Assembly: GCF_003248455.1 (NCBI RefSeq) | Contig: NZ_QFNM01000014.1 | Span: 1-64,000, forward strand | Source: Brevundimonas sp. | GTDB lineage: Bacteria > Pseudomonadota > Alphaproteobacteria > Caulobacterales > Caulobacteraceae | DNA: 64,000 bases | Direction of reading: 5' to 3' | In this document: positions 7,770 to 16,165 of the stretch, one piece after another | Layout: every line of letters starts with the position of its first letter | How positions within the stretch are numbered: the stretch's first letter is position 1 | Program-made: the position numbers and the translations under genes | Notes under the pieces: generated by a model | What the model saw: the letters and a program-made list of their open reading frames with translations, nothing else | The model's database searches: none | Told to the model about the DNA's origin: nothing

Positions 7770-8837
7770 ATGATCCGTTCACTGAAATGCGCCGTGGCGA
7801 CCGCCGCCCTCATGGTCCTGGCGGCCTGCGGAGACGGCGGGGCGGGCGGTTCGCCCTCGGGCGCCCGTTCCGGCATCTGGGCGGCGGGATCGTCCACCGT
7901 CTTCCCGTTCGCCACGCGCGTCGCCGAAACCTTCGCCCGCACGTCGGGCGGCGGCGCCCCGCGCGTCGAATCGCTGGGCACCGGCGGCGGCATCCAGGCC
8001 TTCTGCCAGGGCGTCGGCCCCAACACCCCGGACATCGCCAACGCTTCGCGCCAGATGAAGGCGTCCGAATTCGACCTGTGCGCCAAGAACGGCGTCACCG
8101 AGATCGTCGAGATCAAGATCGGCTTCGACGGCATCGTCATCGCCACCGCCCGCAACGGCAATGGCTTCAACTTCGAACTGAACGACCTCTACGAAGGCCT
8201 GGCCAAGGAAGTGCCGGGTCCCGACGGGACCTTCGTCGCCAACCCCGCCAAGACCTGGAACCAGGTCAACCCCGGCCTGCCGAACCAGCGCATCCAGGTC
8301 TATGGCCCGCCGCCCACCTCGGGCACGCGCGACGCCTTCCTGGAACTGGGCATGACGCCGGGCGCCAAACTGGTGCCCGCGGTCAAGGCCATCGAGGGCG
8401 ACGAGGACCGTTTCGAGGCCATCGCCCACACCCTGCGCGAGGACGGCGCCTGGATCGACTCGGGCGAGAACGACAACGCCATCGTCCAGACCCTGACCCG
8501 CACACCGGGCTCGCTGGGCGTGTTCGGTTATTCCTTCCTGGAGCAGAACCTCGATACGGTGAAGGCCGAAACCATCGACGGCGTCGCCCCAACCGCCGAC
8601 ACCATCGCCAGCGGCGCCTATCCGCTGTCGCGCAGCCTCTACATCTATGTGAAGAAGGCCCACATCGGCGTCATTCCGGGCCTGCAGCAGTTCGTGCAGG
8701 AGTTCCTGTCGGAAGGTTCGGCCGGCAAGGGCGGCTATCTGGCCGACCGCGGCCTGATCCCGCTGCCGGAGGATCAGCTTCAGGCCCAGCGCGCCGTCAT
8801 CGCCGCCATGACCCCGATGTCGCGCCCGGCCCATTAG
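7770..8837 (+). CDS. PstS-family phosphate-binding lipoprotein
   Basis: A 355-aa periplasmic phosphate-binding protein. The signal MIRSLKCAVATAALMVLAAC gives a lipobox LAAC. Motifs of the family follow: IWAAGSSTVFPFATRVAETFA (phosphate-binding loop at the mature N-terminus), GTGGGIQAFCQGVG, DIANASRQMK, the switch strand IGFDGIVIA, and YGPPPTSGTRDAFLEL. ATG 7770 has AGGGAGAG just upstream; the frame is open far upstream but only as antisense of phnE. No pstCAB genes follow, so it either serves a transporter elsewhere or works with PhnCE. It sits 80 bp after phnE behind a Pho-box-like repeat, so phosphate starvation control is likely. Confidence 0.87.
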   Translation: MIRSLKCAVATAALMVLAACGDGGAGGSPSGARSGIWAAGSSTVFPFATRVAETFARTSGGGAPRVESLGTGGGIQAFCQGVGPNTPDIANASRQMKASEFDLCAKNGVTEIVEIKIGFDGIVIATARNGNGFNFELNDLYEGLAKEVPGPDGTFVANPAKTWNQVNPGLPNQRIQVYGPPPTSGTRDAFLELGMTPGAKLVPAVKAIEGDEDRFEAIAHTLREDGAWIDSGENDNAIVQTLTRTPGSLGVFGYSFLEQNLDTVKAETIDGVAPTADTIASGAYPLSRSLYIYVKKAHIGVIPGLQQFVQEFLSEGSAGKGGYLADRGLIPLPEDQLQAQRAVIAAMTPMSRPAH

Positions 8838-8920
8838 GACGGAACCGACAGTTCTCCCGCCCCTTTCTTTCGCCGGACCGCACCGGCTAGAAGGGGCGGC
8901 ATAGCTGTCAGGAAACATCG

Positions 8921-9799
8921 ATGACCTCCACGCCCGCGCGCCTGCGCAAGGCCGTACTGCCCGTCGCGGGCCTCGGCACCCGCGTTCTTCCCGGCACCAA
9001 GACGACGCCCAAGGAGCTGCTGAACGTCGTCGACCGGCCGATCCTGTCCTATATCGTCGAAGAGGCGCGCGAGGCGGGGATCGAGCACATCGTCTTCGTC
9101 ACCGGCCGCTCCAAGGGCGCCATCGAGGACTATTTCGATCACCAGATCGAGCTGGAGGCCCAGCTCCAGGCCAAGGGCAAGACCGAAATCCTGGAGATGA
9201 TGAACGCCGAACTGGCCTCGGCCGGGGAGATGAGCTTCACCCGTCAGATGCAGCCCAAGGGCCTGGGCCACGCCGTCTGGTGCGCGCGCGACATCGTCGG
9301 CCACGAGCCCTTCGCCGTCATCCTGCCGGACGTCATCGTGGACGGTCAGCCCGGCGCCCTGAAACAACTGGTCGAGGTCTACGCGGAGACCGGCGGAAAT
9401 CTGATCGGGGTGGAATCGGTCGATATCGAACAGGCCCACAAATACGGCATCGTCGATCCGGCCGCCCGCGACGGAAACCGCATCACCATGAAGGGGATGG
9501 TCGAAAAACCCGCCCCCGGCACCGCCCCGTCCAACCTGTCGATCGCGGGCCGCTACATCCTTCAGCCGGAAATCTTCGACCTCCTGGCGACCCAGGAGCG
9601 GGGGGCCGGCAACGAAATCCAGCTGACCGACGCCATGGCCCGGCTGATGGCGCATCAGGCCTTCACCGCCGTCGAATACGCCGGCGTGACCCACGACTGC
9701 GGCGACAAGATCGGGCTGCTGCGCGCCAACGTCGCCCTGGCCCTGAAACGCCCCGACCTGGGCGAGGCGGCGCGCACGGCGGTTTCGGCGCTGCTTTGA
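8921..9799 (+). CDS. galU: UTP-glucose-1-phosphate uridylyltransferase
   Basis: A 292-aa nucleotidyltransferase making UDP-glucose from UTP and glucose 1-phosphate for envelope polysaccharides. The nucleotide-binding motif GLGTRVLPGTKTTPKELL is at residues 18-35, RPILSYIVEEAREAGIEHIVFVTGRSKGAIEDYFD is classic GalU, and the catalytic-domain stretch PKGLGHAVWCA and VEKPAPGTAPSNLSIAGRYIL are intact. Length matches the family (about 290 aa). The gene stands alone between pstS and fabI on the + strand, with no obvious operon partner. Confidence 0.95.
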   Translation: MTSTPARLRKAVLPVAGLGTRVLPGTKTTPKELLNVVDRPILSYIVEEAREAGIEHIVFVTGRSKGAIEDYFDHQIELEAQLQAKGKTEILEMMNAELASAGEMSFTRQMQPKGLGHAVWCARDIVGHEPFAVILPDVIVDGQPGALKQLVEVYAETGGNLIGVESVDIEQAHKYGIVDPAARDGNRITMKGMVEKPAPGTAPSNLSIAGRYILQPEIFDLLATQERGAGNEIQLTDAMARLMAHQAFTAVEYAGVTHDCGDKIGLLRANVALALKRPDLGEAARTAVSALL

Positions 9800-9876
9800 C
9801 CTTGGGCAATGCGGCGGGGGTTCCGGTTCGCCGCGCCCCCTGCTAACCCTCCGCGCACATCATCAGGAGACGAACC

Positions 9877-10698
9877 ATGGCCGCTTCCGAGGGCTGGGAC
9901 ATGCCGACCGGCGAACTCATGAAGGGCAAGAAGGGCCTGATCATGGGGGTGGCCAACGCTTCCTCCATCGCCTGGGGCATCGCCTCGCAATTGGCAGCCC
10001 AGGGCGCCGAACTGGCCTTCACCTATCTGGGCGAGGGGCTGGAGCGCCGTGTGCGCCCGCTGGCCGAAAGCGTGGGCGCCAGACTGCTGATCCAGGCCGA
10101 CGTCGCCGACGACGTCTCCATGGACAAGGCTTTCGCCGAGTTGGAGAAGGAATTCGGAACCATCGACTTCGTGGTCCACTCGGTCGCCTTCGCCAACAAG
10201 GACGAATTGAAAGGCAGCTTCGTCGACAACACCACGCGCGACGGCTTCCTGCTGGCCATGAACATCTCGGCCTTCAGCTTCGTGGACGTGGCGCGCCGCT
10301 CGGCCAAGCTGATGCCGAATGGGGGTTCGATGATCACCCTGACCTATCTGGGGTCCGAGCGGGTCATTCCGAACTACAACACCATGGGCGTGGCCAAGGC
10401 GGCGCTGGAAGCCGCGACCCGCTATATCGCGCGCGACCTGGGGCCGAAGAACATCCGCGTCAACGCCATCTCGGCCGGAGCCATGCGCACCCTGTCGCTG
10501 GCCGGCATCTCGGGCGGGCGGGGCCAGCATTCCAAGTCGGCCCAGTTCTCCCTCATCAAGGAGGAGACCTCGATGGAGGGCGTCGCCGGGGCGGCCCTGT
10601 GGCTGTGTTCCGACCTGGGGCGTTCGACCACCGGCGAAGTGGTTCACGTCGACGCAGGCTTCCACGCCGTGGGCCTGCCGGAAGACATCGAGGGCTGA
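9877..10698 (+). CDS. fabI: Enoyl-[acyl-carrier-protein] reductase (NADH)
   Basis: A 273-aa short-chain dehydrogenase-fold enzyme for the last step of each fatty-acid elongation cycle. The cofactor motif is GVANASSIAWGIA, and the FabI catalytic tyrosine/lysine arrangement (YLGSERVIPNYNTMGVAKAALEA) is complete. AISAGAMRTLSLAGISGG is the substrate-loop region. ATG 9877 is supported by CAGGAGA upstream; a second ATG at 9901 is nearer many annotated FabI starts but lacks its own site. This type is the triclosan-sensitive class in general; resistance cannot be inferred. Confidence 0.95.
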   Translation: MAASEGWDMPTGELMKGKKGLIMGVANASSIAWGIASQLAAQGAELAFTYLGEGLERRVRPLAESVGARLLIQADVADDVSMDKAFAELEKEFGTIDFVVHSVAFANKDELKGSFVDNTTRDGFLLAMNISAFSFVDVARRSAKLMPNGGSMITLTYLGSERVIPNYNTMGVAKAALEAATRYIARDLGPKNIRVNAISAGAMRTLSLAGISGGRGQHSKSAQFSLIKEETSMEGVAGAALWLCSDLGRSTTGEVVHVDAGFHAVGLPEDIEG

Positions 10699-10741
10699 TC
10701 CGGCTCTTCCGGGTTTCACGACGACGGTTTAAGGCCGGGGC

Positions 10742-11974
10742 ATGACTGCTCCGGCCTTTTCCGCACGCGCCCTGCCCCCGTCCGTCTTTTCGTCCGCCGC
10801 CGTGGCGACCGTCGTCGGGTTCGGCGGCACGGTGGCCCTTGTGGTCCAGGCGGGACAGGCCCTGGGCGCCGCGCCGGTCCAGATCGTCTCCATGGTGACG
10901 GCGCTCTGCCTGGGCATCGGCCTGACGGGCATGGGGCTGAGCTGGGCGGTGAAAACGCCTGTGGTCCTGGCCTGGTCCACGCCGGGCGCGGCGCTTTTGG
11001 CCGCATCGGCCCTGGGGCTGGGCTGGGCCAATGCGGTCGGCGCCTTCGTCGTCGCGGCCGTGCTGATGATCCTGACGGGCCTTCTGCCGGTCCTGGGTCG
11101 ATTGGCCCAGAGGATACCGCCCGCCATCGCCTCGGCCATGCTGGCGGGGGTTCTGCTGCCCTTCGTCCTGCGTCTGTTCAAGGCGGCGCCCGAGGCGCTG
11201 ACCCTGGCTGTCGCCCTGCTCGGCGTGTTTCTCGTCATGCGGCGGCTATGGCCGGCCTGGGCCCTGCCGGCGGTGCTGGCCGCAGCCTTCACGATCCTGG
11301 CCCTGACGGGCCGAGTGGAACTGCCCGCAGGCACGGGCCTGTTCGGGACGCTGGCGCCCGTCACGCCGACCTTCGACTGGAAGGCGGCGATCAGCCTGGG
11401 TCTGCCGCTGTTCCTGGTCACGCTGGCCTCCCAGAATCTTCCCGGATTGGTGGTGCTGAAGGCCGCCGGCTACGCCCCGCCGGCCGGCCGGCTGATCCTG
11501 GCGACGGGCCTGGCCAGTCTGGCGGCGGCGCCGTTCGGAGCGCACGGGGTCAATGTGGCCGCGATCACCGCCGCCCTGTGCACCGGGCCGGACGCCCATC
11601 CCGACGCGGACCGGCGATGGGTCGTGGGCGTCATCTATGGGGCCTTCTATCTGGCGGTCGCCCTGTTCGCCGCCCCCCTGGCCGGACTGTTCATCGCCAT
11701 GCCGTCCGCCATCCTGGCCATCATCACCGGCCTGGCCCTGGTCGCGCCTCTGTCAGGGGCGCTGGAGACCATGCTGAGCGACAGCGGCGAACGAGAGGCG
11801 GCGGTGCTGACCTTCGCCGCCACGGGATCGGGCCTGGCCCTGTTCGGCGTAGGATCGGCCTTCTGGGGGCTGATCGTGGGCTTTGCGGCCCTGATGGCGA
11901 AACGCTGGATCAGACCGACGGCCCGACCCAGCGTTCACATCCTGTCCGACCCGTCAGGCCCGACGCGATCTTAG
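10742..11974 (+). CDS. benE: BenE family benzoate/H+ symporter-like permease
   Basis: A 410-aa polytopic inner-membrane protein with 11-12 hydrophobic segments throughout. Characteristic BenE stretches include FGGTVALVVQAGQALGA near the start, TPVVLAWSTPGAALLA, and FGAHGVNVAAITAALCTG. BenE members import benzoate with protons, but no benzoate-degrading gene is visible here, so the true substrate is uncertain. The gene starts 40 bp after fabI. Its stop codon interlocks with that of the opposing DUF3597 gene (4-base convergent overlap). Confidence 0.85.
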   Translation: MTAPAFSARALPPSVFSSAAVATVVGFGGTVALVVQAGQALGAAPVQIVSMVTALCLGIGLTGMGLSWAVKTPVVLAWSTPGAALLAASALGLGWANAVGAFVVAAVLMILTGLLPVLGRLAQRIPPAIASAMLAGVLLPFVLRLFKAAPEALTLAVALLGVFLVMRRLWPAWALPAVLAAAFTILALTGRVELPAGTGLFGTLAPVTPTFDWKAAISLGLPLFLVTLASQNLPGLVVLKAAGYAPPAGRLILATGLASLAAAPFGAHGVNVAAITAALCTGPDAHPDADRRWVVGVIYGAFYLAVALFAAPLAGLFIAMPSAILAIITGLALVAPLSGALETMLSDSGEREAAVLTFAATGSGLALFGVGSAFWGLIVGFAALMAKRWIRPTARPSVHILSDPSGPTRS

Positions 11975-12363
11975 TCGCGCAGCGACGTCGGCACCTGGCC
12001 GCCGTTTTCGGCCAGCTTCCGCCAGACGGCCTTGGACAGGGCGATGTTCTGTTCGGCCGAGCCGTGCTCGCCGGCGTGGACGTTCAGCTCCTCGGCCAGG
12101 TCCTTCCGCGCCGACAGGCTGGAATCCAGATCCAGCAGCTTCAACAGATCGACGATTGAGGTGCGCCAGTTGCCGCCGCCGCCCTTGGACGCCGCCAGAT
12201 CGCTGAGCACCGCTTCGACATCGACGGGCGCCAGCGTGGGGGCAGGGGCGGCAGTGGGCGCGGCGCCGGGGACGGGCGGGGCGCCGGCGGCGGGCGTCTG
12301 TTGCGGGGCCGGCTTGGGCTTGTGGCCCGTGATCTTGTTCCAGATCGAAGAGAAGATACCCAT
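11971..12363 (-). CDS. DUF3597 domain protein
   Basis: A 130-aa protein starting MGIFSSIWNKITGHKPK, the usual opening of DUF3597 proteins, followed by a proline/alanine linker (residues 18-47) and a conserved C-terminal helical domain (VEAVLSDLAASKGGGGNWRTSIVDLLKLLDLDSSLSARKDLAEELNVH). The stop overlaps that of benE. The function is unknown; no signal peptide, membrane segment or catalytic motif is visible. The C-terminal domain resembles the LysM-associated DUF3597 repeat found alone in many alphaproteobacteria. Confidence 0.82.
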   Translation of the reverse strand: MGIFSSIWNKITGHKPKPAPQQTPAAGAPPVPGAAPTAAPAPTLAPVDVEAVLSDLAASKGGGGNWRTSIVDLLKLLDLDSSLSARKDLAEELNVHAGEHGSAEQNIALSKAVWRKLAENGGQVPTSLRD

Positions 12364-12462
12364 GAGTTCGCGCTCCTGTTGATGCGTTTCGATAATGCCC
12401 AGAGGCCGCGACGGTTCAGTGACGCCGCAAAGCTTCCGCCCCGGCGTCCGGGTTCGGCGGCC

Positions 12463-13164
12463 TCAGCTTCTGGCCGGGATTTCCAGGCCGCGCTGCACGG
12501 CCGGCCGGGCCAGCCCCCGCTCCAGCCAGGCGGCGACGCGGGGGAAGTCGGAAAAGCCCACGATCTCGCCCGCTTCGTAAAAGCCGATCAGATTGCGCAC
12601 CCACCCCAGCGCAGCGACATCGGCGATGGAGTAGTCGTCCACTATCCAGTCCCGGTCCTTCAACCGCGTCTCCAGCACGCCCAGCAGGCGGCGGCTTTCG
12701 GCGACGTAGCGGTCCCGCGGACGCTTGTCCTCGTAATCCTTGCCGGCGAAGCGGTGGAAGAAGCCCAGTTGGCCGAACATCGGGCCTATGGCGCCCATCT
12801 GGAACATGACCCACTGGAGCGTCTCGTAGCGGGTCGCCGGATCGGCCGAGAGCAGCTGGCCGGCCTTTTCCGCCAGATAGATCAGGATGGCGCCGGATTC
12901 GAACAGGCCCAGCGGCCTGCCTCCCGGCCCGTTCGGATCGATGATGGCGGGAATCTTGCCATTGGGGTTCAGCGACAGGAACTCCGGCCCCCAAGTCTCG
13001 TTGGCCATGATGTCGACCAGGTGCGGCTCGTACGGCAGGCCGATCTCTTCCAGCATGATCGAGACCTTCACCCCGTTGGGCGTCGGCAGGGAATAGAGCT
13101 GGATCCGGCCCGGATGCCGCGCCGGCCAGCGGCGGGTGATGGGAAAGGCGGACAGGTCGGTCAT
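12463..13164 (-). CDS. Glutathione S-transferase, YghU/YfcG-like (Nu class)
   Basis: A 233-aa protein with an N-terminal thioredoxin-fold half (residues 20-105: IQLYSLPTPNGVKVSIMLEEIGLPYEPHLVDI) and a helical C-terminal half (130-230). The TPNG stretch replaces the Ser/Cys/Tyr of other GSTs and is typical of Nu-class enzymes such as YghU and YfcG, which reduce disulfides or peroxides with glutathione. ESGAILIYLAEK is the conserved glutathione-contact segment. Transcribed alone on the minus strand. The physiological substrate is unknown. Confidence 0.88.
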   Translation of the reverse strand: MTDLSAFPITRRWPARHPGRIQLYSLPTPNGVKVSIMLEEIGLPYEPHLVDIMANETWGPEFLSLNPNGKIPAIIDPNGPGGRPLGLFESGAILIYLAEKAGQLLSADPATRYETLQWVMFQMGAIGPMFGQLGFFHRFAGKDYEDKRPRDRYVAESRRLLGVLETRLKDRDWIVDDYSIADVAALGWVRNLIGFYEAGEIVGFSDFPRVAAWLERGLARPAVQRGLEIPARS

Positions 13165-13324
13165 TGGGCGGGCCTCCGGCGGTTAGACCCACATGTCGGG
13201 AGGACGCCGCCATTTGGCAACCGCCCCAGGCGCGGTTGATCGCAAGCTTGTGTCTGGAACCGAACACGTCCAGGCGCCAAGCTTGGCCGTGACCGCTGAT
13301 CGGTCGCATCAAGGGAGACGCCCG

Positions 13325-13498
13325 ATGGCGCACAAGTTCGAAGTCTATCAGGACAAGGCCGGCGAATACCGCGTCCGCTTCAAATACAACGCCGAGGTCA
13401 TCTTCTCGACCGAAGGGTATTCCGACAAGTCGGGCGCCAAGCGGGCGATCGAATCCATCAAGAAACACGTCGGCGACGCGCCCGTCGAAGACGCATAG
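13325..13498 (+). CDS. YegP/DUF1508 family small protein
   Basis: A 57-aa single-domain DUF1508 protein: KFEVYQDKAGEYRVRFKYNAEVIFSTEGY is the family's beta-strand unit, and SGAKRAIESIKKHV its helix. ATG 13325 has AAGGGAGA ahead of it; an in-frame upstream extension of 44 codons looks non-coding. Many family members carry two copies of the unit, this one only one. Function is unknown. It sits alone between two minus-strand genes. Confidence 0.85.
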   Translation: MAHKFEVYQDKAGEYRVRFKYNAEVIFSTEGYSDKSGAKRAIESIKKHVGDAPVEDA

Positions 13499-13509
13499 GG
13501 GCGACGCCC

Positions 13510-14040
13510 CTAGTCGGGTTCGCGCTCGCCCACCTGGGTCGGCGGCACGGCGACCAGCCAGCCGTCGGCCAGATGCAGTTCGGGCGTCGCCGCCTTGGTG
13601 AAAGGCAGGTACCAGGTCGGTCCGCCCGTCGCCGGGGCGATCTCCAGCATGTCGTCGGCGCCGAAGTTCTGGACCGACTTGACCGCGCCCAGGACGGCGC
13701 CGGCCACGTCGCGGACCTCCACGCCGATCAGATCGGCCAGGTAGAATTCGTCCTCGTCCGGTTCGGGGAAGCGGTCGCGGGGGACGTGAAGCTTCAGGCC
13801 GCGCAGGGCGTCGGCCTGTTCCTTGGTGGCGATCTCCTTGGCCCGACCGACGACGCCGTTCTTGTCGGGCCGGGTCGCGGTCAGGGTCAGGGCCACGGTC
13901 CCGTCGGCGCGCAGCAGCGGGCCATAGGCGGTCAGGGCCAGGGGGTCGGCGGTGAAGGCCGTGACCCGCACCTCCCCCCGAACCCCGAAACCGCCGCCGA
14001 CCTGGCCGACGAGGATGAGTCTGCTGCTGTCCTGGGTCAT
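13510..14040 (-). CDS. rimM: Ribosome maturation factor RimM
   Basis: A 176-aa 16S rRNA processing protein that binds S19 in the 30S head. The N-terminal RimM domain opens LILVGQVGGGFGVRGEVRVTAFT, and the C-terminal PRC-barrel begins at EDEFYLADLIGVEV, ending with WYLPFTKA. It lies downstream of rpsP, the usual order, but trmD and rplS, which normally follow, are absent: a + strand YegP-like gene comes next. A strong hairpin with a T-tract separates it from rpsP, so rimM may have limited read-through or its own promoter. Confidence 0.93.
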   Translation of the reverse strand: MTQDSSRLILVGQVGGGFGVRGEVRVTAFTADPLALTAYGPLLRADGTVALTLTATRPDKNGVVGRAKEIATKEQADALRGLKLHVPRDRFPEPDEDEFYLADLIGVEVRDVAGAVLGAVKSVQNFGADDMLEIAPATGGPTWYLPFTKAATPELHLADGWLVAVPPTQVGEREPD

Positions 14041-14058
14041 GTCGATCCTTAGCGCATG

Positions 14059-14085
14059 AAAAAGGCGGCGCCGAAAGACGCCGCC
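14059..14085 (-). terminator. Intrinsic terminator/attenuator between rpsP and rimM
   Basis: On the minus strand a 7-bp stem (GGCGGCG / CGCCGCC, 14079-14085 with 14064-14070) and 8-base loop are followed by five T (14059-14063). It lies 18 bases before the rimM start, so it could end rpsP transcripts or attenuate entry into rimM. Confidence 0.6.
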
Positions 14086-14109
14086 CTGATCATCGACGAG
14101 GCGAAAGGC

Positions 14110-14605
14110 TCAGCCTTCAGCCTTTTCCTCGGTCGCTTCCTCGGCGGCCGGGGCGTCTTCGGCGGCGGCTTCCGCAGCCGGCGTTTCTTCGGCGGCCGGG
14201 GCGGCCGCAGCGGCTTCGGCTTCGGCCTTGGCGGCGGCGGCGGCCTCAGCGGCCTCGGCCTTGGCGGCGGCTTCGGCTTCCAGGCGGTCGGCTTCGCGCT
14301 GGGCGCGCTCGGCGGCGCGTTCCTGCGCCTTCTTGCCCGGCTGGGCCTTGTTGGGGTTCTGGCCTTGCGTCCACTTCACCTTGGCGCCCAGGGTCTCGTC
14401 CTGCGACAGGAAGCGGGCGACGCGGTCGGTCGGCTGGGCGCCCTTGCCGAGCCATTCGGCGATACGCTCGACCTTCAGGGCGACGCGGGGCTGGGCGCCG
14501 TCCTTGGGCAGCATCGGGTTGTAGCTGCGAGTGCGAGTCGGCGACGACGATGTGGTAGTAAGGACGCTTCTTGGCGCCGCCGCGGGCCAGACGAATCTTC
14601 AGCAT
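14110..14605 (-). pseudogene. rpsP: 30S ribosomal protein S16, frameshifted by an internal deletion in this sequence
   Basis: The start ([26 protein letters not shown]) and the later part ([36 protein letters not shown]) are perfect S16, but lie in different frames. The roughly 11 residues expected between them (the PRDGRFIEKVG segment) are missing, which fits loss of about 32 bases near 14525. The downstream frame then runs through an Ala/Glu-rich tail typical of alphaproteobacterial S16. S16 is normally essential, so a sequencing or assembly error, or a second intact copy elsewhere, is more likely than true loss. The gene lies between ffh and rimM, its normal setting. Confidence 0.85.
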
Positions 14606-14623
14606 TTTCAGTCTCTTTCTAGA

Positions 14624-16165
14624 TTATTTTTTCTTGGGGAAACCCGGCAGCCCCGGAAGGCCGCCCGGCAGGTTCGGGAGTTGACCGCCGCCCAGACCCG
14701 CCAAGCGGTCCTGCACGGCCTTCAATTCATCGGCGCTGGGTTCGGGCATCTTGCCGCCGCCCAGGGCCTTCAATCGGTTCAGGTCGGCGCCGCCCATGCC
14801 GGGCATTCCGCCGCCGCCGAGACCGCCGAGCATGGCGGCCATCTGCTGCATCTTCTTGGGTCCGCCGCGCGCCATCGACTTGACCACATCGGCCATCTGG
14901 CGGTGCTGTTTCAGAACCCGGTTCACGTCCTGCACATCGACGCCGGCGCCGGCGGCGATGCGCTTCTTGCGGCTGGCGTTCAGCAGGTCCGGCTTCTTGC
15001 GCTCGGCCTTGGTCATCGAGGAGATGATGGCTTCCTGGCGCAGGATCATGCGGTCGTCGATGCCGCTTTCGGCCATCTGGCCCTTCATCTTGGCCACGCC
15101 GGGCAGCATGCCCATGATGCCCTGAAGCCCGCCCATCCGCTTCATCTGTTGAAGCTGGGCCGCCAGGTCGTCCAGGTCGAACTGACCCTTGGCCAGCTTC
15201 CGGGCCATCTTCTCGGCCTTGGCCTGGTCCAGGTCCTGGCTGGCCTTTTCCACCAGGGCGACGATGTCGCCCTGGCCCAGAATGCGGCCGGCGACGCGGC
15301 GGGCGTCGAACACGTCCAGCGCATCGACCTTCTCGCCGGCGCCCAGATATTTGATCGGCAGGCCGGTGACGGCCCGCATCGACAGCATGGCGCCGCCGCG
15401 CCCGTCGCCGTCGGCGCGGGTCAGGACCAGGCCGGTCAGGGGCAGGCGCTCATGGAAGGCCTTGGCGGTGCGGACCGCGTCCTGGCCGGTCAGGCTGTCG
15501 GCGACCAGCAGGGTCTCGACCGGCTTGGAAATCTCGGCGACCTCGGCCACCTCGTTCATCAGCCCCTCGTCCAGGGTGATGCGGCCGGCGGTGTCCAGGA
15601 TCAGGACGTCGAAACCCTGCAGCTTGGCCGATTGCAGCGCCCGGCGGGTGATCTGGACCGCGCTTTCGCCGGCCACGATCGGCAGGGTCGCGACCTCGAT
15701 CTGCTTGCCCAGGGTGGCCAGCTGCTCCATCGCGGCCGGCCGGCGCGTATCGAGGGATGCAAGCATGACCTTCTTGCGGTCGAACTTGGTCAGGCGCAGC
15801 GCCAGCTTGGCCGAGGTCGTGGTCTTGCCCGAGCCCTGCAGGCCGGCCATCAGCACGACGGCGGGCGGATTGGCGTTGGTGTTGAGCGGGACCGGCTCTT
15901 CGCCGCCCAGCATCTCGATCAGGCCGTCATAGACGATCTTGACCACTTGGTCGGCCGGCTTGACCGAACGGATGACCTCTTCGCCGGTGGCGCGCTCGGT
16001 GGCGAAGGCGATGAAGTCCTTGACGACCGGCAGGGCGACATCGGCCTCCAGCAAGGCCACGCGCACTTCGCGCATCGCCTCGGCCACATCCTTTTCGGAC
16101 AGGGCGCCGCGCCCGGTGATCCGGTCGAAGACGCCTGTCAGCCGCTCGTTCAGAGCCTCGAACAT
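14624..16165 (-). CDS. ffh: Signal recognition particle protein Ffh (SRP54)
   Basis: A 513-aa SRP GTPase that binds 4.5S RNA and signal sequences of membrane proteins. The N domain covers residues 1-90, then the G domain with G1 GLQGSGKTTTSAKLA, DTAGR at G3 and TRADGDGRGG at G4; the methionine-rich M domain runs from about 320, with AKMARKLAKGQFDLDDLAAQLQQMKRMGG and RIAAGAGVDVQDVNRVLKQ. The C-terminus is Gly/Met/Pro rich (GGLGGGGMPGMGG), common in this group. It is the first gene of ffh-rpsP on the minus strand, with a long structured leader upstream. Confidence 0.95.
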   Translation of the reverse strand: MFEALNERLTGVFDRITGRGALSEKDVAEAMREVRVALLEADVALPVVKDFIAFATERATGEEVIRSVKPADQVVKIVYDGLIEMLGGEEPVPLNTNANPPAVVLMAGLQGSGKTTTSAKLALRLTKFDRKKVMLASLDTRRPAAMEQLATLGKQIEVATLPIVAGESAVQITRRALQSAKLQGFDVLILDTAGRITLDEGLMNEVAEVAEISKPVETLLVADSLTGQDAVRTAKAFHERLPLTGLVLTRADGDGRGGAMLSMRAVTGLPIKYLGAGEKVDALDVFDARRVAGRILGQGDIVALVEKASQDLDQAKAEKMARKLAKGQFDLDDLAAQLQQMKRMGGLQGIMGMLPGVAKMKGQMAESGIDDRMILRQEAIISSMTKAERKKPDLLNASRKKRIAAGAGVDVQDVNRVLKQHRQMADVVKSMARGGPKKMQQMAAMLGGLGGGGMPGMGGADLNRLKALGGGKMPEPSADELKAVQDRLAGLGGGQLPNLPGGLPGLPGFPKKK

